Shown here piece by piece: positions 50,701 to 59,892 of a DNA stretch of 64,000 nucleotides (its first letter is position 1; every line of letters begins with the position of its first letter). Position numbers and translations under genes: made by a program. The notes below the pieces were generated by a model, which saw nothing but the letters and a program-made list of their open reading frames with translations, had not been told where the DNA came from and did not search any database. Origin of the DNA: Amphiura filiformis (Eukaryota; Echinodermata; Ophiuroidea; Amphilepidida; Amphiuridae); the NCBI RefSeq assembly GCF_039555335.1, contig NC_092629.1:34907537-34971536 (forward strand), written 5' to 3'.

Positions 50701-53067
50701 GCAAAAAAAAAAAAAAAAAGGATTTTAGGCGCTAGCGCCCTAAAAGCAACCTTTTTTCAAAATTTTTTATGCTTTTTCAATTTTTGCCGCCCTTTTTATT
50801 TGCTAATTAGCTTTGCCGCCCTTCATTTTTGCCGCCCCTGTTTTTGCCGCCCCTTCTTCTTCCGCCGCCCCTTCGTTTTTGCCGCCCCCTACTTTGATCC
50901 CGGGGGGCTGGCGCCCCCAAAGCCGCCCCAAAATACGCGCATGCAGTGTCATATGGCATGAAATAGTTAACTATTCTTGAGTTGAAAGGTTGTTCCCATG
51001 GTAGCGGGAAATAGTAGTACTATTCCCCGGGAGATAGTAGTGCTATTTAGCAGTCAAGTTAGCTCAATTGATAAAGTGTTCGACTATGGTGCGAGAGGTT
51101 GCTGGTTCGAACCATGGTGGTGCCTAGTACGCTCTTGTGGAAAAAATTGAGTTACATTGAAATTCCCCTGGACAAGCAACTTCCTGCTAATTTGTCTCGG
51201 ACGAAACTCGGGGAGCTGATCCTGGTTTCGAAGGGTATTTGTGGAATGTCTAGAGTGTGCGCTCTCAAAGCAGCAAAGTCCCTGAATTGTTGTTTAATGG
51301 TTTATGGAATGATGTGAGGCCATAGTGGTCAGCGACAACCTGTAAAGTGTGCTGAGGCTTGTGGATCAACGTCTAGGCGTTGTGCCTGTGCGTAGCACAC
51401 TATAAATCACTGCACTTTTTTTAAATTATTTTTTTTTAATTTCCCGCTGCTATGGCAACAACCTGTCTGACTGTATGCACTGCCTTACGCAGAGATGACG
51501 CAAACCATAAGCACACCAACTCACTTTTGGCTTGTGTGTGACATTTCCGAAAATAGTGGTTTCTTGTGTAGATATTTGCTAAGAAAATCTATGTATGAGG
51601 TATATGAAACAAATATTGACTGCCCTTTAGTCGGTGAATGGTCAAAACTGTTGCTCCTCATGATCTCAGAACAATACTATTTTCTCTCCGTCGAGCCGAT
51701 CAATCGATACAAATCGCTGAGGCAAAAACGATGTCGCATTTGTGAGTTGAAGAAATCTCAACTTCGCCATAAGATAAGTCTTAGTATAAGCACACACTGG
51801 TCATGGACTCATCGCATCAGCAACAAAATTGCTCAAAATGTTGTCATCATTTTCTCTCTAATCTACAGGAGGATGAATCTAACTGTCATGGTGCATTTGG
51901 TGAAGATCACTATTTTGGACGACTTGACGAGACACTAGTAGCAAAGGAGCTACCACCAAACACCAGCAAGTGTCAAGCACTGATATGCGGTAATGAAATC
52001 TTTTGATAAAGACATGATCAAATATCTAAGGAAGTTAGATTTTCAAGGTGACATATTTAAGTTTTAAGAAAACTCATATGTGTACATCCATATCAAATTG
52101 ATGCACTTGTGGCTGCTACATGTGTCTCATTTCACATAATAGCTAGGAACAAATGCCAGACTCATCTCAAGTGGAGGTCACTTCAAATCATCAGTCACAT
52201 GGTTTAGGAATACAGAGAACATTCCTTAATCATGTGACCTGGGATGATTGAAGTGACCTCCACTTGAGATGAGTCGGGTATTTGTTCCCAGCTATTATGT
52301 GAAATGAGACACATGTAGCAGCCGACAAGTGCATCGTTTTAATATGGATGTACACATATAGCAAACTCAAGGAATTCTTGAAGAATCACAATGTGTTGCC
52401 TTTAAAAGACACTACATTGTATGGAGCACAGTGTCATCCCCCCGATATCTTCATGGCAGAAATCGCCATGGTAGGTTGAATCCACAGCCATGCGTGGCCA
52501 TTTTGTTCCGACCTTTGAGACGCATAATGAGCCGAGGGACATCCGACTAAGGCTACTGACAATAGCCTGGTAATTGACCTGGAAGTGTGTGAGTGAGCAT
52601 GTATACGCCATGATGAGGTCAATGGTCATCTGCTTTTAGACTGCCTCCACGAGTGAGGGCAGCTAGCCTACGCTGCGCTATAGTTCGGCACATATAAAAT
52701 CAGAATTTTTGTCAGTTTTTGAGTTCAAGACGCACGGTTCTTTCTCAAGACGCAATCTAAAGATCATCATATCCGTTCAAGTGGTTCAACACATATATTC
52801 AAGTGCAAGGAACAAAATCTGGCTTCGTTAGACTAAATAAATTACAGGAGATATTCATCATTTTCTACCCCGGTATCCAAAGATTTATCGTCTGAATATC
52901 AAATTGTGCATAGCACAGTCACGTGTATCGATCCCGGGTATTCATTTCAGTGTAATGTAATTATTAACTGGGCGATGTTGGTGTGTGGGGACTATCACAG
53001 GCTGTGGAAGTGCTCCATCTACCTTGAAGAAATTCACAAGAATTGTCCTGTGCATCTTCTTTTTTAG
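44536..53067 (+). CDS. CYB5RL: NADH-cytochrome b5 reductase-like protein (7 exons, last one uncertain)
   Basis: Exons 44536-44727, 45151-45302, 45650-45737, 47751-47855, 50049-50252, 51869-51989 join in phase to give 287 residues. A seventh around 52988-53067 would bring it to about 313, close to human CYB5RL (about 315). Layout: Cys-rich oxidoreductase-like N-terminus (residues about 27-52, SDCCGSGCQPCVNDLYDADI), FAD-binding ferredoxin-reductase-type domain with RQYTPVSP (125-132), then the NAD-binding domain with LAAGTGIAPM (186-195) and HYFGRLDETL. Family role: FAD flavoprotein passing electrons from NADH to one-electron acceptors; the precise substrate of CYB5RL is unsettled. No signal peptide or membrane segment seen. 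Introns of the six certain exons are GT-AG. They hold a LINE tail, MITEs and a SINE. The gene lies 424 bp after an unidentified gene on the same strand. Confidence 0.9.
45151..45302 (+). CDS. CYB5RL: CYB5RL-like exon 2 (FAD domain start)
   Basis: Acceptor GTTTCCAG, donor CTCAG|GTAAGG. It encodes SFKSFPLEDIKCESSDTWCY then KFSIPDRGSLNLDVGQHLVL, the first strands of the ferredoxin-reductase-like FAD-binding barrel, with the GQHL(V/I)LR signature at its end. Confidence 0.93.
45650..45737 (+). CDS. CYB5RL: CYB5RL-like exon 3 (FAD-binding motif)
   Basis: Acceptor CACTTTGCAG, donor AAG|GTAATT. It encodes AQVEGRFITRQYTPVSPLKA then RGYFDMLIK. RQYTPVSP is the family's RxYTPxS motif that contacts the FAD; FDMLIK begins the next strand. 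Confidence 0.95.
45749..45985 (-). pseudogene. LINE ORF2 C-terminal tail
   Basis: An intact minus-strand frame reads GRKKVGRPKTTWRRTVEKER, then KKLGWRSWSEAKPVARERDG and WRRRLAALWATGPEED before a stop. This is the conserved C-terminal tail (GRPxTTWRRTVExE...RDxWRxxVxALC) of CR1/L2-type non-LTR retrotransposons. It is 5'-truncated and bordered on the right by a hAT-like MITE. In intron 3 of CYB5RL-like, opposite strand. Confidence 0.85.
45992..46184. mobile_element. hAT-like MITE
   Basis: 193 bp, CAGGGTCAGAATTT / AAATTCTGACCCTG ends, flanked by TGTGAG on both sides (six matching bases). The interior consists of GAATCAA/TTGATTC repeats. Confidence 0.75.
46664..47283. mobile_element. 620-bp foldback element
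   Basis: Arms GGGACATGAGAGCACATCAG.. and ..GATGTGCTCTCATGTCCC pair, then GAATACGAAGAATGTC, and close at AAGATATGGATTTTTTTCCC / GGGAAAAAAATCCATATCTT. Relative of the split copy at 14737-15390. Confidence 0.8.
47751..47855 (+). CDS. CYB5RL: CYB5RL-like exon 4
   Basis: Acceptor TTTTTTATAG, donor AATAAA|GTAAGA. It encodes LYNDGIMSKYIREWKVGDMV then EWRGPYSSYQYQQNK. GDMVEWRGPY matches the family's GD.V.(W/I)RGP(F/Y)G segment that closes the FAD domain. 35 codons, phase 0 at both ends. Confidence 0.93.
47990..49010. repeat. Intron block with degenerate internal repeats
   Basis: ATGGCATTATCACAACTGGAGACTTCCTT occurs twice (48231-48254 area and 48502-48530). TTTTTACTAAAATnCGGGGACTT occurs at about 48135 and 48471. 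48715-48960 repeats TTTTGGTATATCAATG-type text. No TIRs defined. Confidence 0.5.
49453..49895. mobile_element. Foldback MITE, AGGCCAAAAAA ends
   Basis: 443 bp; arms AGGCCAAAAAA...GTTTGTTTCCTGTAGC and GCTACAGGAAACAAAC...TTTTTTTGGCCT pair, with GCGCATTTGA / TCGCATTTGA inside. Ends 153 bp before CYB5RL-like exon 5. Confidence 0.8.
50049..50252 (+). CDS. CYB5RL: CYB5RL-like exon 5 (NAD-binding)
   Basis: Acceptor TATTTTCTAG, donor AGCAAA|GTAAGA. It encodes YTHLVMLAAGTGIAPMLQVI then RHIVHNEEEDTFVRLLYCCR and TYKDLLLRAEINQLTAFWNF. AAGTGIAPM is the glycine-rich NAD-binding loop; LLYCCRTYKDLLLR is the following strand and helix. 68 codons, phase 0. Confidence 0.95.
50578..50945. mobile_element. hAT-like MITE with CCGCCCC repeats (ends diverged)
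   Basis: Starts CAGTGGCGTACCGTGGCCGC and ends near TACGCGCATGCAGTG. The interior repeats TTTTTGCCGCCCCT at least five times. The left end is typical of hAT, the right end is degraded, and no flanking duplication was found. Confidence 0.5.
51046..51423 (+). mobile_element. tRNA-derived SINE
   Basis: About 378 bp. A box-like TTAGCTCAATTGATAAAG and B box GGTTCGAACC (51104-51113) at the head, unrelated body, T-rich tail after CACTATAAATCACTGCACTT. A 3' fragment of the same family lies inverted at 24899. The ORF across it is not a gene. Confidence 0.8.
51869..51989 (+). CDS. CYB5RL: CYB5RL-like exon 6
   Basis: Acceptor TAATCTACAG, donor ATATGCG|GTAATG. It encodes EDESNCHGAFGEDHYFGRLD then ETLVAKELPPNTSKCQALIC(G). 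HYFGRL and the terminal ALICG match HFGRL...ALVCG of the family; the CG pair sits at the NAD site. Ends in phase 1, one base into the glycine codon. Confidence 0.93.
52074..52361. mobile_element. 288-bp foldback MITE
   Basis: Near-perfect palindrome: TATGTGTACATCCATAT.. / ..ATATGGATGTACACATATA, then TGCTACATGTGTCTCATTTC / GAAATGAGACACATGTAGCA and CTCATCTCAAGTGGAGGTCA / TGACCTCCACTTGAGATGAG. Confidence 0.88.
52988..53067 (+). CDS. CYB5RL: Probable CYB5RL-like terminal coding segment (splice acceptor unclear)
   Basis: One frame reads VCGDYHRLWK then CSIYLEEIHKNCPVHLLF and TAG (53065-53067). From VCG to the stop it is 28 residues, the same as my recollection of the human CYB5RL tail, and ends in Phe before the stop as the family does. 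But exon 6 leaves one base (phase 1), and no AG precedes GG-GAC at 52988. The canonical acceptor CTATCACAG (53000) gives a different frame with a longer unrelated tail. Possible causes are a TG acceptor, a base error in the assembly, or a true exon elsewhere. Confidence 0.45.
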
Positions 53068-53928
53068 ACTGATAAACACCATGTTTTGGGCCAAAATCTC
53101 ACAATATCAATATGTTGTGTCAGTGTGCTTCGCATGCACTGGGCCGGTAAATACCAAAATAGCCTTCATTTGGGGCTAAAATAGTCAGAAATTTACATTT
53201 TTTCACACGTTTCCACCGCCATTGGTAACTCTGTGCTTGCCCAATATATTTTTCTTATAAGCATCCAAAGCATCCTTCGATACCCGTCATTAGCTTAGAT
53301 TTTGTAGTATAATTCAAGATTTAAAAATCAGGATGTTAGTGTAATGAAGAGAGTTTTTAACAACTGAATTTAGTATTAGTGTAAATATTCTATATATCAG
53401 AATTTGTAAGTTGTGTAATTCAAGGACAGAAAAAGTTAGTGACAGGGTGATAAAGCTTTCCTAAATCCCTTTACAAAAGGAAAAGGTATATCACATTGTT
53501 GGAAGAAGCAGACTTGAAACAGGGTAGGCGACGAAAAAAACCCTGTTCTACAGGCGAATGGACCTTAGGGTCTGTTGATCGGTCAGGCTTTTTTTTCCTG
53601 GAAGCTAAAATTACCTGTAGAGCATTATGATCAGATGTTGATGTGATCAGTGACAAGATTTTAATGTTATGCTGGTCTACATTTATGTGACACTTTTTAA
53701 AGACTGGGCTAATGTTGGTTTCAAACTTTCCTGCCGCTTTATCGCTCAGTTAGTTTGCTTCACTGCGCAGTCGCACCAGAAGCCCTAGCGGTAACCAGCG
53801 GCAAGCTGATACATAGATCACTCCACCACTTCGCCCAAAGAGGCAGTCAAGTCAATTTGTGACGGCGCTGCTCTGACGCTTGAAAACAGAAAACAATTTT
53901 TGGAGTGCTGAGCGGCAAGATTGGGTTA

Positions 53929-54044
53929 TTCCTTCATGTAATTTTACACGAAATTAGGGTTAGGGTTAGGATAAGGGTTAGGATTAGGGTTATGATTATG
54001 ATTAGGGTTAGGATTAGCTTACACAAAATAATTACATGAAGGAT
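53929..54044. repeat. Telomere-like TTAGGG repeats inside a small foldback
   Basis: 53956-54016 holds degenerate TTAGGG/TTAGGA/TTATGA units. It is enclosed by ATTCCTTCATGTAATTTTA and its near complement ATAATTACATGAAGGAT. Confidence 0.75.
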
Positions 54045-54800
54045 CCACCCAAGATTGGCTTTCATGCCACTTGCAGAAAAGTACAAGCGGCATGATGAAG
54101 CATGAGTGGCAAGAGGCAAAAGTATGAATCCAGCAAAATCTTCAGATTCATAAAATCAATAACATAGCAGTAAGAATTGATGTTGAGTTCATGTTGGTGA
54201 TTGTTGTACCCAGCAAACATATAATATGTTACAGAAAACATTGAAATGTTAAGTTATATAACAATTAACATTTTGAAAACTTGATACAAAATATTTTACC
54301 CTACTTATTTTACAAAATAGTTGGCAAATGTTTGCAATAATATTTTGACATCATTTTGAATCTGTTGTTGTGCTTTTTCATGGAAAACATTTTTAAAATG
54401 TTTTCAATCATGAGTCTTTCATGACTTTTATATAACCTGACATCTTATTAAAACATTTTGACCAAAACCCAAAACACATTTATAACACAAATGTACATTT
54501 AAAATTGTGTTTGCTGGGAATATAGACCATGTGGGCCCGCAGCATTCCGGGACCCGCAGTGATCTGGGGCACAGGCTTTTGGCCTGATGCACCATCTTAT
54601 TCCAAATGCTGTTTACTGGTATAAAGGATAAGAAAAATGATAATCTGGTTAATGACAAGGAACAGATTAAAAGAGTGTAAAGATTAAAAGAGTGCAATTC
54701 AACTTTGATATTTTTTTCAAGACTGACTTTGTATGAAGGTTTGACTGTGTTGCAGTGTTGCAATCTTACCAAAATGTACTGCTACCAAGAAAACATTATT

Positions 54801-54885
54801 GGGCTATTCCATTTAAAATCCACACTACCCCTGTGGAAGATTTAGCTAAAGTCTTTCTCAGTGGGAGTATGAGTTTTGAATAGCA
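54801..54885. mobile_element. Palindromic GGCTATTCC MITE, truncated copy
   Basis: Starts GGGCTATTCCATTTAAAATC and ends TTTTGAATAGC; only about half the usual length. Confidence 0.65.
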
Positions 54886-54950
54886 TATCAAAACGTTTAT
54901 AGCTGTGAGAGACCCTTTGCACACTGCGACTTATTTTTTGTTATCCTAAT

Positions 54951-55123
54951 GGGCTATTCCAGGTGAAATGCATACACCCCTTGGAAAACATGACCTTGGT
55001 ATTCCACACACGGAGTGTGAATCTCAAATTGGGTTACCTGAATGGGTGACTCCTTCTACCCCTGTGTGGGAGATTAAAGAAACGTCTTCCATATGGGGTG
55101 TAAGGATTTCGAATGGAATAGCC
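54951..55123. mobile_element. Palindromic GGCTATTCC MITE, copy 5
   Basis: GGGCTATTCCAGGTGAAATG to CGAATGGAATAGCC, 173 bp, with GGGTTACCTGAATGGGTGAC at the centre. Confidence 0.85.
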
Positions 55124-55408
55124 ACTCATGTTCAACTTGAGAATAACATAACAGGAAACCGTCACATGGATGGGTTCTTATCAGTTTACCACACCCCAGA
55201 GTATCGCACTCTTCCCACAATTTCTTTCATTTCACTTTTCTGTACATGTATGGATTTTGATATCCAGTGCAACATGGGTCGATAGTGACAAAAAGTATCC
55301 CAAATGAACAGAGGACATCCAGATATTGCAAAATGTTATTTCTTGATATTTATCGATCTTGGTATAGCCACAGTCAATTCTCAACATGAAAACAAAGGGA
55401 ACCTGTAT

Positions 55409-56390
55409 TAAAGGCCCGTTCAGTGATTTGCTCATCCAGACGATCGTAAAAATCATCAAAATTCAGATTTTGGTACCTTTGTCTTTGTCATAAATGTGTT
55501 AACATAGCCTGTGAGTGGTTCAGCCGAAAGCCGTGTATTTAAGACAAAATAAGACACGAATCTGTAATTTAGATACTGACAGTATCTAAATTAGATACAT
55601 GTATTTGAATGGGGCTTCAACTTCCTCAGTACTGCTGTTTTCTTTGTTTTCTACCAAATTTGTTATTTCAAAAATACCAAATGGCCAATTCCACCGTTAC
55701 GGACGTTACAGATACATGCAACTTGCAACTTTTAAGTGAATAGCACACATGTTTGCTGTTAGGATAACACTTTATTTCTTAGTATGCTACTAGTACACAC
55801 CCTAATGTTCAATATAATGAAGCAATTTTGTTTTGGCTTTCTTAGTTAATTAGCTACAGAAATTAGAAACGAGCGTTACGGACGTTACGTGAAAGTGCCT
55901 GCCTTTTTGACAGATGGTACATATCCTTAAATCTCCATTCAGTTCCATGTTTTCTTTTTTTCTTTTAACTATACTGAGCAAGCCCTGACTCCATTCTATG
56001 TAAACATGAAAAGTAAGTTTGAAATTAATACTCCTGTATCGTCCTACACTGTTGATTTAGTGTTACGGACGTAACATTTTATCTCAAATGTAACGTCCGT
56101 AACGTTTTTCACAATGAAAAAAAAACTGTCAAGGTACTTCCTCAGATTTTTTTCTTTACTATCTTGAAGTAGGTCTGACATTTATCTATGGAAGCATGGT
56201 TAGCAAATTTGAAATAAATGCTCCTATTTTGAGAAATATTGTTCCAAAATTTTGTTACGGACGTTACAAAAGGCACTTTTGGCGTGGAATTGGCCAAATG
56301 ACAATTTGAATGACTTACCCTTCACTTTTAAGCAATTTATAAACAATTTTAATATTTCACTTGCGCTGGGATCACTGAATGGGTCTTTAA
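55409..56390. mobile_element. TIR element (TAAAGGCCCGTTCAGTGAT ends) nested in the dispersed repeat
   Basis: Ends TAAAGGCCCGTTCAGTGAT / ATCACTGAATGGGTCTTTA pair with a few mismatches. 982 bp, no ORF with similarity. It contains another element at 55683-56296. Confidence 0.7.
55683..56296. mobile_element. TIR element with five GTTACGGACGTTAC sites
   Basis: TIR TGGCCAATTCCAC / GTGGAATTGGCCA (13 bp perfect). GTTACGGACGTTAC at 55696-55709, 55875-55888, 56254-56267; one-base variant GTTACGGACGTAAC at 56062-56075; complement at 56090-56103. Non-coding. The sites look like transposase-binding motifs. Superfamily unknown. Confidence 0.75.
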
Positions 56391-57681
56391 GTAATAGGAG
56401 TGTCATTTAATTTATTTAATTTAAATGAGGCGCTGCATCATGTTGCAGAGGATTATGGGAAGAGTAAGATATCTTCTCTGGCCACACCCTTAATGTTGCA
56501 CACAGATTGAAATTTAAGGGACATTCACAGATTTTGTGGGGGTGGCCGACTTCAAGTTATAAAAATGGCCTTAGGCTATTTTCCGCCGGGGGCACTCAAC
56601 TTTTGAAGTAATGGGTATGTGCATGTCAATATGCTTCTTTGCTGGAGTTGCACTTTTTGCTAACTCAATGCCCCCCTCCCCCATAATTTAGATCCAAACG
56701 GATCTACTCTCTCAACAAATGACCCCATATTCTGTACATTTTGGTCTCCCAATGCCAAAAACCATGCTCTCACACAACCTTATAGGCCCTACATGCAATG
56801 TTAAATTGGGGGGGGAAAGCAGGCTGTGCAATAATTATGTGTACCCCGGGGTTTGTGATTTCTCAAAATGGTCTGCCAAAATTAAACTTGTTCCTACCCC
56901 TTGGCCATGCCAAAAATCAAAAAATCTTTGTTTCTACCCCATTGACGTGCAAAACCTTTGCCCCCCCTTATATTTTGGGGAACCCGAATTTAAAACCTTT
57001 ACAATTTTTAACGTTTACACCTTTTTAGGGCGTAATATAGAAATGGTGTTCAAAATAGCTGTGCCAAAAATTGATTGCCCCCCCCTTGACCTGCCAAAAA
57101 TGTCTTGACCCCCTCTAAGCTGCCAAAAATGCTTGCTCACCCCCCCACACACACACCCTTTTGGCCTGTCCGTCTTTCCCCATCAGTGACGTATAAAGTG
57201 TGTACATATTGCTATTCGTCCTAAATCTTGACATATAAACTGTGCATTTTGCTATTCGTATTACGTCTTGTTTGAACGACCCAGCTGCGTGAAGCTACTA
57301 CTATGCCAATAATCATGACAATAAAACGACCAGCGAGCTATATAGACGAATCCAACGAGCCAAGTCATGGTCAGGATTTGGTCGGCCATATTTGGGTACC
57401 CGCATGCACCAAACAGGTGTTGTGAGTACCCAATTGGGTGGATTAAACCCGCTTAAAATTCAATGTTAATCCTTTTGTGTTGTAAACTGTCATCATTTTT
57501 TTGTCTACGTGTCACACGGGTGATAGAATGCAGTTTATAATACCCTTCAAGGCCGCACCATCCCACATATTAGGTGGGATAGTTGCAGGGCTGTCAACTC
57601 TCACGCATTGGTCGTGACCCGTGAGTCTCACGCATTGGGTCAGTTTCTCACGGTCTCACGCCAAGGTAGTATAATTTATAT

Positions 57682-58528
57682 TTATATTTCTTTTTCTTTT
57701 CTTTTTTTTTATCATTTTACAATATCCTTCATCATATTATATTTGTCATTCTATTAATCTTTGCCAATGTTCGTCTTTTTTTTTCTCTATTTCTACCTTT
57801 ATTTTACGGCACTGTACCAATATCACCATAATTGCCGCAACGATGATGTTTTTTTATATAGACATACGTAACATTGCCCTATCTATGATACGGGTGCAAT
57901 TACATTAATTTGAAGTAATAATAGCTGGTTGAAAATTGCTCATTCAGTTCTTTTTACTTATCATTTGCATTAGAAGCAATTCGATGTAAATACTGCATTT
58001 AAAAATCATTCTTCCTTTCTTGCCAAAAAGTTGTCACGTACTTTCAGACCCAAGCCATGACGCAAAACCAGGCATTAGCGATGTTTTTAATGACCACTCC
58101 CTAAATAAACAAATACATTTTTCTAATGTTTTTGCTAATCGTAAAGCCCTATCCTTTACATGTTTTTGTGTGAAATATGAAGTTAATACAACATTCCGTT
58201 CCAGAGTTATTGAGTAAAAACCTAAAACAGATGCAATATTTAGGATTTGACTCGGACAACCCAGGAAAAAAAAGGTTGGCACACTTTGCCCGTCTTTTGG
58301 TATATCTCTTCCCCCGCTCCCCCAAATCAATGTTGGACCAAGCCATGTTGTCAACAGGTCCGTGAGACCCTCCAACATTGAAGGCTGGGGAGTGGGGAAG
58401 GGTGAGATATAGGGGAGTCTGTACTTCACTTATATTGCATGCATGTTTCACTAGCCTCTCCAATTTTGATAGGGCACGCATTTCCATTGTTTAGTGCAAG
58501 TGTGCCAACTATTTTTTTCCTGGATTGT
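57682..58528. repeat. 850-bp repeat, copy A
   Basis: Nearly identical, in the same orientation, to 59700-60548 (TATTTCTTTTTCTTTTC... to ...ATTTTTTTCCTGGATTGT). Lacks the tRNA-like head found on copy B. Confidence 0.9.
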
Positions 58529-58543
58529 CTGAATCAATTCCAA

Positions 58544-58870
58544 AAATATCCATCTAATTTCATATTTTGGCTTATAAAATAAAAACCATAAAAGGTATGG
58601 CCACCAAATTTTCAGGGAATGTTCCACACATTGATATCAATATATGAAATCCATATTAATAAAAAATATTGTGAAATAAGGGATAAGTCAAAAGAATATT
58701 ATATGATTGCCGATTATTTTCGTAGTTTAAAGCTATGATAATTCGTCCAAAAATATGCATCTAAATTCATATTTTGGCTTATAAAATAAAAAGCATAATA
58801 GGTATGGCCACCAAATTTTCAGGGAGCAATGCTCACATTCATATCAATATATAAAATTCATATTAATAAT
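58544..58870. repeat. Tandem duplication, about 125-bp unit with 200-bp spacing
   Basis: TTCATATTTTGGCTTATAAA, TATGGCCACCAAATTTTCAG and ATATCAATATA recur in order at 58560-58665 and 58760-58865. Confidence 0.8.
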
Positions 58871-58900
58871 ATTAAACTCTGATAAAATGCTATTAAAGAT

Positions 58901-59315
58901 GCACGTATATAAATATACGCTCAACAGACGATATACAGTCAAAAAATCACACTTTTACGGCATTTGTTTCATTAACTGTATATTTATCATATAGCAGGTG
59001 TTGGCTGACATTGTGCTCCACGTTTAGTTCAGTTTTGGCCAGGATAAATGACTTCGAGAAAAAAAACGAATGATATACACGTCTGTAAAAGAAAAGAAAG
59101 TAATATTATATTAAAATTCTTTACTCTTCAAAGACGTGTATACCGTTCGTTTTTTGTCCCGAAGTCATTTATCCTGGCCAAAAACTAAACTAAATGTGGA
59201 GCACAATGTCAGCCAACACCTGCTATATGATAAATATACAATTAATGAAACAAAAGCCTTAAAATGTGATTTTTGGACTGTATATCGTCTGTAGAGCGTA
59301 TATTTATATACATGC
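58901..59315. mobile_element. 415-bp foldback element
   Basis: Arms of about 185 bp: GCACGTATATAAATATACGC / GCGTATATTTATATACATGC, GACGATATACAGTC and CATATAGCAGGTGTTGGCTG and their complements, closing near AGACGTGTATACCGTTCG. Confidence 0.88.
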
Positions 59316-59355
59316 ATCTCGAATAGCATTATATTATAGTTTAAGCCTGTTGAAG

Positions 59356-59892
59356 ATACAGAGCTCTGTGGCGCAATGGTTAGGGCATCTGACACAGGCG
59401 CAGGTGCCAGGGTTCGAGCCCCAGAATATATTTATATTTCTTTTTCTTTTTTTTTTTTTTATCATTTTACAATATCCTTCATCATATTATTTTTGTCATT
59501 CTATTAATCTTTGCCAATGTTCGTCTTTTTTTTCTCTATTTCTACCTTTTATTTTACGGCACTGTACAAATATCACCATAATTGCCGCAACGATGATGTT
59601 TTTTATATAGACATACGTAACGATACAGAGCTCTGTGGCGCAATGGTTAGGGCATCTGACACAGGCGCATGTGCCAGGGTTCGAGCCCCAGAATATATTA
59701 ATATTTCTTTTTCTTTTCTTTTTTTTTTTTTTATCATTTTACAATATCCTTCATCATATTATATTTGTCATTCTATTAATCTTTGCCAATGTTCGTCTTT
59801 TTTTCTCTATTTCTACCTTTATTTTACGGCACTGTACCAATATCACCATAATTGCCGCAACGATGATGTTTTTTTATATAGACATACGTAAC
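59356..59892 (+). mobile_element. Tandem pair of tRNA-headed repeat units
   Basis: Two copies of GATACAGAGCTCTGTGGCGC..., each with an A-box-like GTGGCGCAATGGTTAGGGCA and B box GGTTCGAGCC (59412-59421, 59680-59689), followed by the same T-rich body, about 268 bp apart. The acceptor stem cannot pair, so these are SINE-like heads rather than tRNA genes. The second unit runs on into copy B. Confidence 0.7.

Larger units (their letters stand above)
55190..56490. repeat. Dispersed repeat, copy interrupted by transposons
   Basis: 55190-55408 and 56391-56490 together match 9196-9790 in order; the 55409-56390 block is missing there. Confidence 0.6.

Noticed and set aside
51495..51938. 147-aa plus-strand ORF, the longest in the window
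   Set aside because: It overlaps the certain CYB5RL-like exon 6 in a different frame, has no recognisable domain and begins in an intron.
53001..53179. C-terminal exon of CYB5RL-like starting at the canonical CACAG
   Set aside because: The frame (GCGSAPSTLKKF... to about 59 residues) does not resemble the family tail and runs too long; kept only as an alternative.
53460..53560. Frame YITLLEEADLKQG as the missing CYB5RL-like last exon
   Set aside because: No acceptor gives this frame in phase 1, and the following sequence matches repeat text also seen inverted near 61.2 kb.
59356..59690. Functional tRNA genes
   Set aside because: A and B boxes are present but the acceptor stems do not pair; copies share a non-tRNA body, as in SINEs. 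The same applies at 7340-7415 and 51046-51115.
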